Shown: positions 47,685 to 61,040 of the stretch, piece by piece
How positions within the stretch are numbered: position 1 is the first letter of the stretch
How the letters are laid out: each line of letters opens with the position of its first letter
Assembly: GCA_030159075.1 (NCBI GenBank)
Contig: BROG01000641.1
Location: 1 to 64,000, forward strand
DNA: 64,000 bases
Source of the DNA: Atrina japonica
Lineage: Eukaryota; Mollusca; Bivalvia; Pterioida; Pinnidae
Reading direction: 5' to 3'
Program-made: the position numbers and the translations under genes
The notes under the pieces: generated by a model
Told to the model about the DNA's origin: nothing
The model's database searches: none
Seen by the model: the letters and a program-made list of their open reading frames with translations, nothing else

Positions 47685-50600
47685 CTGCAACAACAGAAAA
47701 AAATTCCATGAAATTTCATGTTACACTGCCATGAGGAAATCTACAAGCATATACAATTTCAAAGACTATATGTAATTTTCGGTAATTCAGGCTGCCTGTA
47801 CATCAGTTAAATTAGATACCATCTAATAAATTTTTGTAAAACTTGCAACATACATGTACATTGATATGAAATGCAACAAAACGGCTTCCTGTACACTAAA
47901 AATATGGTATTTCTGTTATATATACTGAATTTTAAACCTGAGAAAAATACAAGATAATTAATTGGTGTGGATGCCTAAAAGGGAGATAAATATGTTTCTA
48001 TGGTATGCTTTATCAGTTCTTACTTTGATGATTGATGATGAATAAATAGGAGCTGTCATATTTCTCTGTTTTTGTAAATTGATAACTGATATAATATGGA
48101 GAGAGAACCACCCAACAAATTCTTTCTGATTGTAGTTAAAATAAACTGTATGTTGGTTCTTTTTGGACTTACTCATCCAAGAGGAAATATAAGTCCAATA
48201 TGCTATAATACAAAAATAACCCACCGCCCCCCCTGCCAAAAAAAAAAAACCATTGTGTTTTCATGAAGCAATATGAATAACACTGAATCACTTACATTCT
48301 GTCAATTAAAAAAAAACAACTCATGTTTCCATTCAGACTTTGGGTTGTATAGTATCTTGACTAAATGATATTTATGACTTAATGGTTAAATTGGGAAAAC
48401 TTAATGGCTGACTCCAAGTTTGTATTGTTGTCTCCTTTGGACAATGTGTTAACATTCCCGCAACTCTTTCATAAGTCTATACTCCTAGCGTTGGTTCTTA
48501 GTTGAAAGTTAAAGATGAAATAATCTAACATCACCATCAGCCATTACCACAGCATCAACAAAGCCACAAAGTGGAAAGATTTGTCGAGACTCTCATAGAG
48601 ACTCTCGTAGATCACAGAAATGTGATAGCAATAACCGATGGTTAGAGCTCATCCCAACAAGACATAGAGCTATTACTATAGGTTATGATGAAGACAGACG
48701 TGACAATGTGTGTCAGATGACTCCAACAGTTGTAAGTCGCACCACATCCTGACCACAAATTCAAATTAGCTGTTCTTCCATTGAAGTATTTTATATATGA
48801 TGCTAAACTACCATAACAAAATATTTATCATCAGAGATTTGTTTTTGTTTTTGCTAACTTCTATGCATTAGCTTTGCCTGTGCATATAATATCACTGATA
48901 TCACGATTCACCCATTCAATTAAAATACCTGCAGAATACAGCAATCGAAATTCTGTTTCGTATCACTGCAAGTTACCAATATATTACTCATCTAAGCTTT
49001 AAGTAGTTTCTGACATAAATATTTTGTTCAGTGCCTGCCCTTGAAACCTTACATTTTACTTACACAATTCATCCTATAAATATTTCACACTGAGACTAAA
49101 CAAACACACATTCCCTGACAGTAGCACATTGATGAAAACTAAAAAGATTTTGACAATTTTGTGTTCCACTCCCTTCCTCCCCCTATTTTGGGGTTAAATT
49201 ACTACTGGTCCTAAAATGGCACATTTGTTATAGATTCCAAGTACATTGATAAAAAATATATAAGAAGAAAGGATGTAGAAATAATGGATAAGATAATCCT
49301 AAAATCCAAAATATTATATATTGGATTTTAGCTTTAAGATTAATCATAAAATTAAGAATGGCAATTGGCAATTCAACCTTTTCAAATATAAAAAATAGAA
49401 CCCCTCCCCCCAAAAAAAGGAAAAATAGAAAGTAAGCAAAATATAGAAAAGACAGCAATAGTTTTACAAATGAATGGCTACACATTAAAAAGTCAAGCAG
49501 GATGATTCCTGCTGGGATGGAAGAAAAAGTTAATTAATGAACAGGGAAGAATGTACGATACAGGTGTAGTATGTCTAACACCACTGTTTAGCAATTCTTC
49601 AAAGTTTGTTCCAGAACATATCAATGATTCACCCAAACATGATATAAAAACCATATTTATCATAACAGAAACATTCAGTCATTGTTTACATTTCATTATT
49701 ATAGTTTGCATAGCATGAATACTACCATCATTTTAACATTTCCGCTACATGGAGAACAACAAACATGGCGTAATAATTCTAGGTTGCACTACACTAATCT
49801 TTTCTCCCATTTGAGGAAATTCATTTGAATTGTTTTTTTTTTTGTTTTTTTCTGGAACATTATTCAAGATTGATATAATTCTAATATCTTAGGTTTGTCC
49901 TTTGAAAAGACCAACTGAGATGACCTAAGAGAACACACTAGAATACTTCTAAACAAGAAATCATAGTTCATAGAATCGATAGAAAATTTTACCATATAGC
50001 TTACTGGTATTTGAGGATGAAGATTATATAATTAATTTTTGGGGAACATTGCAGCCAAGTGGCCTCGGAAACAGTTTCCCCTGCAGCTTCCCTGATGCCT
50101 TGGGACAATATTTTGACTGTTGCATGCAAACCCATGAAATAAATGAACTGGGAATATCTTTAGAACTCATTCTGTAGAACCGTAAGTATATATACCCGTT
50201 ATATCCATGTAAAGATTTAATTAACTGTAATGGCATATAAACATTTATAAAAAAAAAAACATAAAAAAAACATAAAAAGCACTGTAGACTACAATCTAAA
50301 CAAGAAATACATAGACAAGAACGTCAACAACCACATCAAGTAACAAGGCTGAGACTAAGATCTCAACTATAAATACAAAATGACAGATTGAACATTGATA
50401 TTTTACACACGGTATCTCTAAATCATTTAAAATTTCAGATTTTGAACATAATGTTTTGAAAAATATTCCAAAACACTGAATTTTTTCATATTACTTTGCA
50501 GTAAAAGAGCATAATGGAAGAATTTTTACTGAGCACATCAGCCTTATCTAATCCTCAGCAGATAATGAAATATTTTCACTTTTAAAAATCTTTTTATAGT

Positions 50601-53600
50601 ACAATAGTTCAAGTTTTTCACATAGTTTTTCTGACACATGTTTGAATTCTTTTTTTAGGGTTGGTAGAATCAAAATGAAGGTTAGTAGGATTGATGCATC
50701 TTTTTTATGACCCGAATAAAATATAAAAATTTAATTTTTTTTTTTATATGAATCAATCTTTTAAACTACTCACAAACAGATGTGTGTGATAAGGTGTTAC
50801 AAAGAGGTGATGTTAAAAGTCCTGTTGATTATAAAGATGGTGGAGAATTTTGGCATAATCTGGTTTATTTCAGAGGAGAGGTCCTGCTCTGTTTGTGTAT
50901 CACTTAATCGGTATTGCATACAATGCATATGCATCTCTATTTTTTCAAGCTTCATCAAAGATGATAAAAAAAGTATATAAAAGCAATGCAAGTAACTAAA
51001 GTGAAAAAAAAAAAAAATAATAAAAAAAATAAACCAATATTCAAATACCAAAAACAACGACACATGGTTTTTGCATTAGCTGTGCCATATGGGCAATCTA
51101 GATGTAGTAGGCTGTAGTAAAAACAATATTAAAGTTCAAAGTTTACAATTGTGATTTCTTTTGAAACGATTTTAAACAAACTGAAGTTAAACAGCTTGCA
51201 CATAGAGTGCTTCTGTACATAAACTGGGATGAATTAACAAATAAAAAAAAAGCGGAAAGCCTCTCCCAAACATTAAAAAAAAAAAAAAAAAAAAAATGAG
51301 AGGAAACAGCCTTTACACCAAACCATAACATCGACTGCACAAAAGACCAACATATGACATAATTAACAATAAATGGTTGATATAGAGTGTTATATCTTGT
51401 ATACAGAATTTCCGTATAGAAGCATAAATTTTACAGAATTTGTATTTTAAAACTTCCTTTGACAAATGTTTACAAATCAATGTCATTAAACATCATGGGG
51501 AAATCTTTATGTATGTATTATTTGATGCAAAAGTGTGTTGTTGTATACCTCATACAAATGAAAAGAAATGAATTTGCAAAAATATATGTAAACTAATTCT
51601 GCCTTTATTATGCCAACAGCAAATATCTATGATTGGTCAGCTTTGTTCATGGGAATGTGGTTGATGGTTAATTTATGAATTAGTGGGCAAACGGTACTAC
51701 AAAATCTTGTAGTCATTTCTAACGTGCGACAGCCACAGTACATGTTACATAGTCTCTATCCAAAAGCATATAGCATTTCCTATTCACTCGGGTATTTGTA
51801 AATCCCCCAACATTATGATCTCAGGAGGCATACTGCTATTGGCCTGCTTGTTTTTCTGTCTATCCACTACTTCTTTTTACCTTCCTTAAAACATCTGAAC
51901 TAAACAAAACAAGACTTTTTTTTTTTTTCATATCTGGCAATATTAAAGAAAATCTTGTTATACTTAATTTTTAATTAAGGTCTAACTCATAAATTAAAAA
52001 AAAAACAAAAACAAAAAACAACAACAACAAAAATGAGTTTTGTCAACATTGGGTTAGTTAGGAACCACACATGTTGCATCCACATTCTTGTTTGAACATG
52101 ACCATGCTTGTTATATGACTATCATTAATAAAGAGATGTTACTATTACGACAGACAGCACTTTAAGTTTGTTATTGTTTGCTCAGCAAGTATTATCTTGG
52201 GCATGCTATCGTTATGTACTTGCATTCTGTAAATGGATGCATAAGGCACCAGGGCTAACGTGACATGTGGTAGACAAGAAGGAGAAAGAAAACCTCCGGG
52301 AATGTGACCACACTTCTGTCATGGTCGATGTTCTTCTAGTTGAATCATCTGGTGCTGATGCTGTCTCTCAACCACAAGAGAAAAAAAACTAAGACGGCCA
52401 TGTTGAATTTGAACAGAGCATAGTCAGCGATAGAAAATTTTATGACGAAAATTGATAAATACACAAGATATTGCATATATCTGGGGTGAAAATTGCTAAA
52501 AAAAATTCCAGGATGAACAAGACGTAAATAATGGATGAATCATATACTTGAGGTTCATGACAAAACTCTTCATGCAGTTTGATAATACTTTCTAAATAAA
52601 TGCCAGAAATCTTTTCCTCACATCTGGAAATAATGATTCACAATATTCAAGACAAACCTAAAATTTCTATAGAAAATCTTTTGACCAAATTAAAAAAAAA
52701 AAAAATGTTTATTTAACATTAATTAATGCCCTGAAATATGGCCAGAAATAATGAATCTGCATGCACATGAGCTGTTACCCAACAATTGTGATTCTGATGT
52801 ATACAGATTTAAAATTTTTTATTTGTTTAGACATTAACTGAGATATAAAAGTCAGATCCTTGTTAAAACCAATCAATCATCTAATTATCTTAAATTTTAC
52901 CATAAATTATCTTCTATAATTCATAAGTTGATAGAAAAGTTAAATCTGCAGACACATAGACCAAAATCAATATGGCTCCCCTCCTCAACATTTCTGAGGG
53001 AAAAAATGATGTGACTGTTTGAAGCATTTTACATTTTACATACAAACAGAGAATGAAATTTCCATGTCCATGACCCTCCAGAAAGTAAGCATATTGTAAA
53101 GTCCCCCCTCCCCCCATAAAAAAATATGGCATCTTTTTTTATGTAAATGGGAGTATACCCAAATATTAATAAAAAGAACCATGACTCGCACATAATATTT
53201 TCATTATTAGCATTAGTACGCCATGGTTGTCCATTGATGTATCTAAGCTGCTTTCGGGAACTCTGATTTTCCCCCATTAATATGGATGCAATAAGACCAT
53301 CAAAAGGCTCTCAGTTGTTTTGGATTATGGGATGCACAGATGAAAACTTTTGTAATGACTTAATGCTTATTTACCATGTTTTGGTTTGTCCTTCATTTCC
53401 ACATGGAAATGATTTTAATATTTGATCAAACTCACATTCAAAAACCTGTTCTGCCATGCACCACTGATTGCAATCTGCGTATGACTTGGGGGTGGAAACC
53501 TTTGAGGAGGCAAATGTTTCAGCTTCTTTTTTTTCTCATATATAGTTTAATGGAAGATACAGATTGGTTTTTATGATATAAAAGACATTGAGATGGAATT

Positions 53601-56404
53601 GATGGAATATGGGAAAATTTTGATTATTATTATTTTGAGGATAAACCATTCAATATGGAACTCTCCAATGGTTTTTATAAACTTCTGAGTTTCTGGATAA
53701 ATTGGTAATGTACAAATAAATTCTGAAAAGTTCCTAAATGAATTGTAATCCTTTGGGTTTGTTTATGTGCTGTACCTTGCCATTATAACAAATTACTTAC
53801 TATTTCTGAATACAAACTATTTCTGAATCCTAAGGCAGACCAACTTACATAATCTTTGTCTGATGATTACATTTGATGCACTGCTATGAATAGCAACTAC
53901 ATTAAAACATGTATATTTCTTGCCCGATGTGCATTACCACATGGATTCCTCTTGTGGCATGCAAACTTGACACAATTTCTCTGTTGTATCACTTATTCTT
54001 AAGAAGTTACAAAACCAAACAGACAAACTGTAAGCTCTAAGTATAATCGGCAGTCGGCATTCTCTGACATAAATGTTGGGCTATAACATGCTAAGTAAAA
54101 TTCTGCCTACTTCACTTCCTGTGAAATAAAGTTGAGGATGAGAAGAGCCATTTTATAATCTTTATAATGTCATGTACATTATGTCAAGTACCTCTTAATT
54201 CACATTTACTCACAAAGAAACCAATAAACACTGTTATCATGATGTAATTGCATTTCGAATAAAAAAGGTAAGGAAGACAAACAGCAAAAGGTGAGAAGAC
54301 ATTGACCTGTTGACTGTTGCGTAATATTGTTGGCAAAGTGACTCACTCAAAGACAAAAAAAAAAAAAAAATGCATATTTTGTTTACCACCTGTCAGTGTG
54401 GCTTCCCATTTCAGACATAACTTGCCAACATGACTCAAAATCTGCTAGAGCCCAACTTTTCTACCCTACAAAATGCAAATCCAATTATACATAAAGGTGT
54501 ATGTACTACATATACCAATAAGTATTTCCCTACAGTCACAGTAAAAGTACATCTAAAAATCCCCTCCCCATAGTGCTTTTCTATCTCAGTAAAAATTCAT
54601 TTTCCATTTTTTTCAGTTGAAAGTTACTAAAACTGATGACAGATATTCAAGGTTTTTCATTTAGGAAGATCAGAAGCTTTGCCAAAAATTTTCAACTAAA
54701 GTAAAAAGTTCATCTTGTATAATCTAAAAAAAACACTTAACTACCTGTTTTTATCACAAGTACAACAAATATCGTTTTATTAATATTTAGAAATTTCACT
54801 GATCTACATGCAGAATGTTCGTGGTATATATGTATATCATTCCGATTCCCAGGGTCTCAGAGAAGTCAAGGCTCCACATGCAGCCAGTCAATCAACAGCT
54901 CTGTATTACCTATATCAATATTTATTGCATTTTAAAATTTAATTCATACATGTACATGTATTAAAGTGTGAAATGACTGCAAACGAATCAAATGTGTTGC
55001 TGTAATTACAGAGACTCCAAAACGTGGTATCACATCGAAACTGCTGTGTACAGAATGGCAGCACTGAACATGTCTATCTTATGACAGCTGTCAGAGATCT
55101 TTCAAAAAACTTTTTTTTTTCTTCATATTCATGATTCCAATGTGGTCGGTGGTTTTGACCAAGGTCATCACAAAGGGTGTTTTGCTGAGTGAAAACATCA
55201 GCAAAGAACTGAGTCACTGGATTGCTGTATGGTTAAGAGACAAAAAAAAATGACTAATGGATGGCCAGAGAGAAAAAAAGACCCATGGAGACACCTATCT
55301 CTGGGATAATAAAGCAATCTAAGAAAACTTAAGTATAAACTGCATTTCTGTGTTAAGATTCCCCTACTGTCAATTCCTTTAGCAGTATACATTATATGTC
55401 TTATAAAAGTATATCCCTAAAGTGCTTCTAACCTTAACTTTTGGTTTAACATTATGGTAAATAATCATTTTATTGAAATTCTTCATTTAGAGAGAGATTA
55501 TTTCGGAATCCTGGATCAAGATTTATTTGGAAATTTAGATAAACAGATTTCACTACGTGTTGAAATTCTTATACACATACATAATACTTTCAGCAAGATT
55601 TTAGTCAAAGATTGTTCCATGTTCCAGAGCCTTGATTTTTCGAAAAGTTAGAGAAATAGATCTCAACCATGGGGCAAATTTCTTCTACAATTATTTTAGC
55701 CATTTACTTACAGAAAACGTGAAGATTTGTCTGCATATAAAAGATGTAGGAGATAGATTTATACACAACTATCCATAAAGTCAAGTGGCTTGTTTGTCAA
55801 GTGTGCAGAAACATGTTCTGTATACAGAGGTAAGATGGTGCCAAAATGCTATTGCAAAAAACCTGTTTTGATTAGTAACAGTCATAAAAACCTGCTGTAT
55901 TTCAGCTTAAATGAGGGAAAGATATATAGACATTTGGGAATATTTGTTCTTTATATCAGCTTTAAAAAAAAAACCATCAATAAAATGACAAATTATGGAA
56001 TAAATTGCCCAATTACTCAATATATATATTGTAACAGTTGCTGATACAAATGGGTTAGTGACCTTGAAACAACCTTTCATACTTAAAAAAGAGAACAAAC
56101 TTTCACTTCAAACAGAAAGTAAAGAAACACACTGCAGACAAATGCAAAATGTTGCTATTTGTGCAGAACAGAAAAACAGTGAAGATACATAAAGAATGAA
56201 GATGAAAAAGTAAACAAAATTTGGAAAAGAAATCAACTCAGGATGTAATAGAGTGATGATGTATAGATGTTTTACTGTTTCCATGTTTGTTTGAATTTTG
56301 TGTTCTTTGTGTCTTCTCTCTTTTCCAAGAATTTCCATCCATGTGAAGACATCAAGAACTACAGGAGATAAACCACAAATTTAAACTGATGCAATGGTCC
56401 CCTG

Positions 56405-56690
56405 GCTTTTTTCTGTCAATTTGGGGGGAAATGCCATTTGAAACACAATTGGGAATTTTAACATGAATTTGTGTCATACTGGGGAAAATTGTGTGCACAC
56501 TGGGAAATCTAAATGCATTTTTTTAATGCATTTTCAGTTACAATATTTTTTTTTTCATTATGGTCATGAGCTCAACATCAAATTAGGAATTTTTTCATCA
56601 AATTGGGAAAAACAAACATGCATTTTGCATTGGGAATGGGGCCAAATTTAAGTCCCATTGATACTATAGAAAACGCCCTGGTCCCTGTCA
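56405..56690 (-). repeat. Dispersed 250-bp repeat, copy 2
   Basis: Inverted relative of 28461-28710. This copy is flanked by GGTCCCCTGGCTTTTTTCTG and (other end, reversed) GGGACCAGGGCGTTTTCTAT. These resemble each other loosely, so terminal inverted repeats are possible but not secure. Confidence 0.75.
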
Positions 56691-57442
56691 AACATACTAA
56701 AATTTTCTTCATGCAGACTAGCCAATGATGAAAATGGACCTTGCTTTCATGAAGTAATGGTATTATACCTCTTCCACTGAATTACAGCAGAGTGTTCAAG
56801 CACCAACATGGGACTCATCTGATGCGAGACATGTTGAGACAATGGTGTTATAATAGAATTGGGGTACAGATATATCCTCAAAACATGGTGGTCGATAATC
56901 ACTGTTACATGTACATCAGTGATTAGAAATATTTCATTAAACTAAGACTATAAAAGAAACAGAAGACATTAACCGAAATATTACTCACAAAAGAATAGAC
57001 AGAGAAATATTGATCAAAGGATATTGCTTTATTGGTTCCTATCTGTGAGATGGTGGAAACTGGATTGGCTTTAGGAATATAAACTCAAACTCAAAATACC
57101 AAGAGTAAGTAGAAACACTTGGTCCTTGTGTACAGGAGGTTGGGAGCATTTCTGATGGTTTACTGTAGCATCGTTATAACCAATAAAGCTACAACAATGG
57201 CTGGTGATCAAAGAATATGGAGCTACATACATGTGTAAATGGAACTTCACACAACTTGAAACAATCAATCATTTTTTTGAAAATACCCATAGCCAAGGTA
57301 TATAGTACAGTGAAGTCCTTTATTGTGTCAAAAATATTTACTATAAGTAGAATTATGTGTACAAGAAAAGTCCACACACTTCACTATACAATTTACAAAA
57401 CTATGGAAGACTTTTCTTAACAATCAGATTCCAGTTTCCTTG

Positions 57443-57534
57443 TTAACTCATTCACCCCGAAAGAAATATTTGGACTGATCTAAGTCATTGATTTACAGAA
57501 GAGTCCATCGTTTTTTCAGGGGTTGATGAGTTAA
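57443..57534. mobile_element. TTAA-flanked MITE, copy 3
   Basis: 92 bp, TTAACTCATTCACCCCGAAA to TTTTTTCAGGGGTTGATGAG-TTAA; ends pair in about 14 of the first 16 positions. The internal GTCATTGATTTACAGAAGAG matches copy 1. Confidence 0.8.
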
Positions 57535-59312
57535 AGGTTGAGATTTCAAATTTTTGTCAGTTTAAATTTGACCTTACTACATGTAATTCTACTTTAAATT
57601 CAGCACGGTGTTAGAAAAGGAGCCGTATAATACATCAATACACATGTATGATGTCTAAAAAGACGTTAAAAAAAAACAACTTATGTATTAAAATTTACAA
57701 CATTCATAAACAATCCTGTCTCTGATAAAATATACTTTGTGATGGAAATGTGTTTTACATAGAGAAATACCAATAAACTTATCATGAAGTTCTTGGAAGA
57801 AGAAAACGAAGCAGGCATACCTACATACCTACTGATAAAACGGTGATAAGAGATCACACTTTCTTCACAGCTGATACATCAAATGGTCCCAGGAAACAAG
57901 AAATTAAAAATGTTTTTAGTGTAAATACAGTTGTAAAGTCATTTAAAGTTTAGGACCAAGATTAAAAAAGAAATTAATGAAAAAAAATATATATAAATAA
58001 TGATATGGATATGTACCGAGTTTACACTGCACAAAATTAATGGTTAATGTGTTTTTACAGGCTTAAACCCCAAAACTAAGTCTGAAACAACGGTGATAAA
58101 GATTATCAAGACGGATTTGATTTTCATAAGGGAGCATTGTGCTGTTATCAATGACAGTGACAGATTTGGAGGAAAGTGATGATGTCAACAAGTGTTTACA
58201 GTACAATACACTACAACCTGCTCTGTTAAGAGGAGATAGGCAAAATCGCAATATGTTGAACAGTAAAGTAGTGCCAGCTGCATCTGTGCTATACGATTAT
58301 TTTCTTTTCCTATTTTTTTTTATTTTCTTGAAAGCACTTAAGCAATTACAAGATGATGTAAGTTACATAACATTTATACAGTTTTAATGTGAGGATAATG
58401 AAACAGAATCATCATAAAAAAAACAAAAAACATGAACTTGTGAAATTAGAGAAAACCTCAATAAACACTTCAGTTGAGTCTATTACAAGCTGATATCACT
58501 GTCTGGTATCTGGACATTCACTAATTTCTAATCCTTTCGTTTTAACAGTAGCATGCATGATGCTATCTTACATAGTAATTGATTTGGAAGACTGATTATA
58601 TTTCCGATGCATCTTTGTCGAGAGGGCATGATCTTCTTCAACATATGCATATTTTCCATTTTCACAGCTGGTGTTTAAGTGCTTTTCTTATTTTCAAGAT
58701 TTACTGGGTCACTCCTAAATGATGTGATGCTATTTTCATGCCACTTTACCATCATTCACCATGGATCATGAAAAAAATCTGTTACATACCTACGAAACCC
58801 TGGCAAACATACATGCCAGTGATATGTTCACTTCACACAGAAACACACACACACACACACACAAACACACAAAAGAAAAATTAAATCAGGTGGATGTGTT
58901 TACATAATATTTCAACTGAAAATATTAGTTGAGACAACAATGTCAAGCGTTTTGATTGTTTGTTTTTGTATTGCATCCACCGCATCCCCCCCCCCCCCAC
59001 CGTCCTTTTTCTGTAGATCTTTTTTTCTCATGTCTTTTACTGTCATCAACAGCTTTAGTCTCCTGGTCAATGGTTCTATGTACAACAGCACACCTGTGAC
59101 CATGTGTCAGAATGTAAGTCATGGTGACCAAGAATTCTCCAATGACGTTTTAGCTTCATCCTTTTGGATCACATTTTCTTAAAGTATGAATTTGGTCTCA
59201 CCTGGACCTGAGCTAAAGAGATGATTTTGCTACCATTACAAGCAGTTAACAGCTTTAACTTGATAGTATTGTCTGATTCACATAAGATGGCAGGGTGGAG
59301 TAACCTTTCAAT

Positions 59313-59530
59313 TATCATACGGATGATTCTACTTACTTTTCAGTTATGACAAGCTGCAAGGGAAAAACGTTTAATTCCTCACTGGATACACTCATATGTT
59401 TGGTGACAAGAAATCAGATTAATTTTAATCTTATGCTTTATTTACCTAAAATTTAAACTCAACCAGATCAAGAATGGGTTCACAAGACTCCATCCCACCA
59501 GGTTATATGGATTTTATAATAAAATTAAAC
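59313..59530. repeat. Dispersed repeat, copy without MITE (empty site)
   Basis: Lines up with 6683-6980 over ATTATCATACGGATGATTCT, TTTTCAGTTATGACAAGC, AATTTAAACTCA and GGGTTCACAAGACTCCA. At 59425-59428 there is one TTAA where the other copy carries the 91-bp element. Confidence 0.8.
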
Positions 59531-60536
59531 AATTGGCAGAAAGCATTTTAACGATTACCTGGTTACCTTTGTCCCAATCCTCGCGTAATAAAAATAACAG
59601 TTTTTTTATTAAAATCGGTGGTGTATTAGTGTAAATGTCATGCATGATTAAGGCTGGGGCCTCGGGGCTGCTAGGAAGCTCCTGGTTAGTTCAGACAACG
59701 CCCTCAGTTTTAACTATTTCACTATGTTATTTGGGCAATGAAGATTGAGCCTTGAGTCTGAGTTTTGGTCATTATTCAGTTTTCTCATGTTATGCATGTA
59801 CATATGAGAAGATAACTGGCTCATTGCTTTTTGAGAAGAAGTTTACAAAAGACACCAAACTCTCCTCTCCTTTCTGACCTACACGAAAACTGAAAGACAC
59901 AGACAGATTGTATTAGGTCAGTCATGTAACTTATGTATCTGTCATAGAAGAAAGTGTTCCAGTGAACTCAAAAGCTGGGAAGAATTAATATACATGTATA
60001 CCTATCCAGGTATGTCACCTTCAGAAAAATCTGTTCAAATTAAATCCAGATCAATGAAAAATATGCTTTTATTTTTGGCATGCAATAACTGTAAATACAC
60101 TGAACATCTAATAGCAGTAAGTATTTTAATCTACTACATCTGGTTACAATATAAAATATATCCTTTTTCTTGGCAAATTAAGCTCAATTGGCACTTAAAC
60201 TAATCGCAACAGTATTCCACGAATTTCTATAGATTTAATTCTGGAATGAGAAAACTGATCAATCTGTATCTACATGTATTTGAATTAAATCAAATTCTAT
60301 CACAAACATGATTAGGAAGCTTATTTCAGAGTTGTTTTGTCATAATGTCCCACACATACAGAGTAATAACTAACTACTACAGAAATGTCTCAAATTTGGA
60401 TCTATGCTATGGATATATTTCCTATGCAGTGATGTTCTTAACCAGCTACATATATCAATAAAATGAGACTTATTAATAAACTTTTGATGTATAAAAGACA
60501 TTAAAAGACGTAACTTTTATTTCCAGTCAGATGCTG

Positions 60537-61040
60537 AACTCTTGGCCAAAAATCAGCACCTATATGTGTTCGAAAAGGTCTGTATATTGACCTATACCAT
60601 AAAATGATATACCAGTATCATTAAAAGAAAAAAACCATATTGTCATTTTCTGCACTAATATCTTAGGTGACTAAGGGAATATGAAAAACAAGATATTGGG
60701 TAATTGGTCATCACCTTTTGACAAAGCGGCGCTAAATTTTTAAAATATGTGAAAATGTTTATTTGTTCAATAGGACAATTGTTTATGTTGTGCGTATCCA
60801 TTATAAACTCTTGGCCAAAAATCAGCACCTATATGTGTCGAAAAGGTCTGTATATTGACCTATACCATAAAATGATATACCAGTAGATTAAAAGAAAAAA
60901 CCATACTGTCAATTTTCTGCACTAATATCTTAGGTGACAAGGGAATATGAACACAGATATTTGGTAATTGGTCATCACTTTTGATCAAAGCGCTAAATTT
61001 AAACTATGTGGAAATGTTTATTGTTCAATAGGGACAATTG
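60537..61040 (+). repeat. Tandem duplication, two units offset by 269 bp, indel-rich
   Basis: Starting at AACTCTTGGCCAAAAATCAG (60537 and 60806), two units run side by side for about 235-260 bp. Differences are mostly one- to three-base indels (GTGTTCGAAA against GTGTCGAAA; GTGACTAAGGG against GTGACAAGGG). Confidence 0.85.

Larger units (their letters stand above)
47685..59312. other. Upstream or first-intron region of MRTF
   Basis: No exon with supporting motif was found on either strand. Contents: a dispersed repeat (56.4 kb), a TTAA MITE (57.4 kb), a short (CA)n at about 58844-58870 and a C run at 58988-58999. An initiator exon for MRTF with a one-base overhang may be hidden here. Confidence 0.5.

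Noticed and set aside
58063..58251. Minus ORF with mixed composition, considered as an MRTF first exon
   Set aside because: No donor in the needed phase at its end and no similarity to MRTF N-termini.
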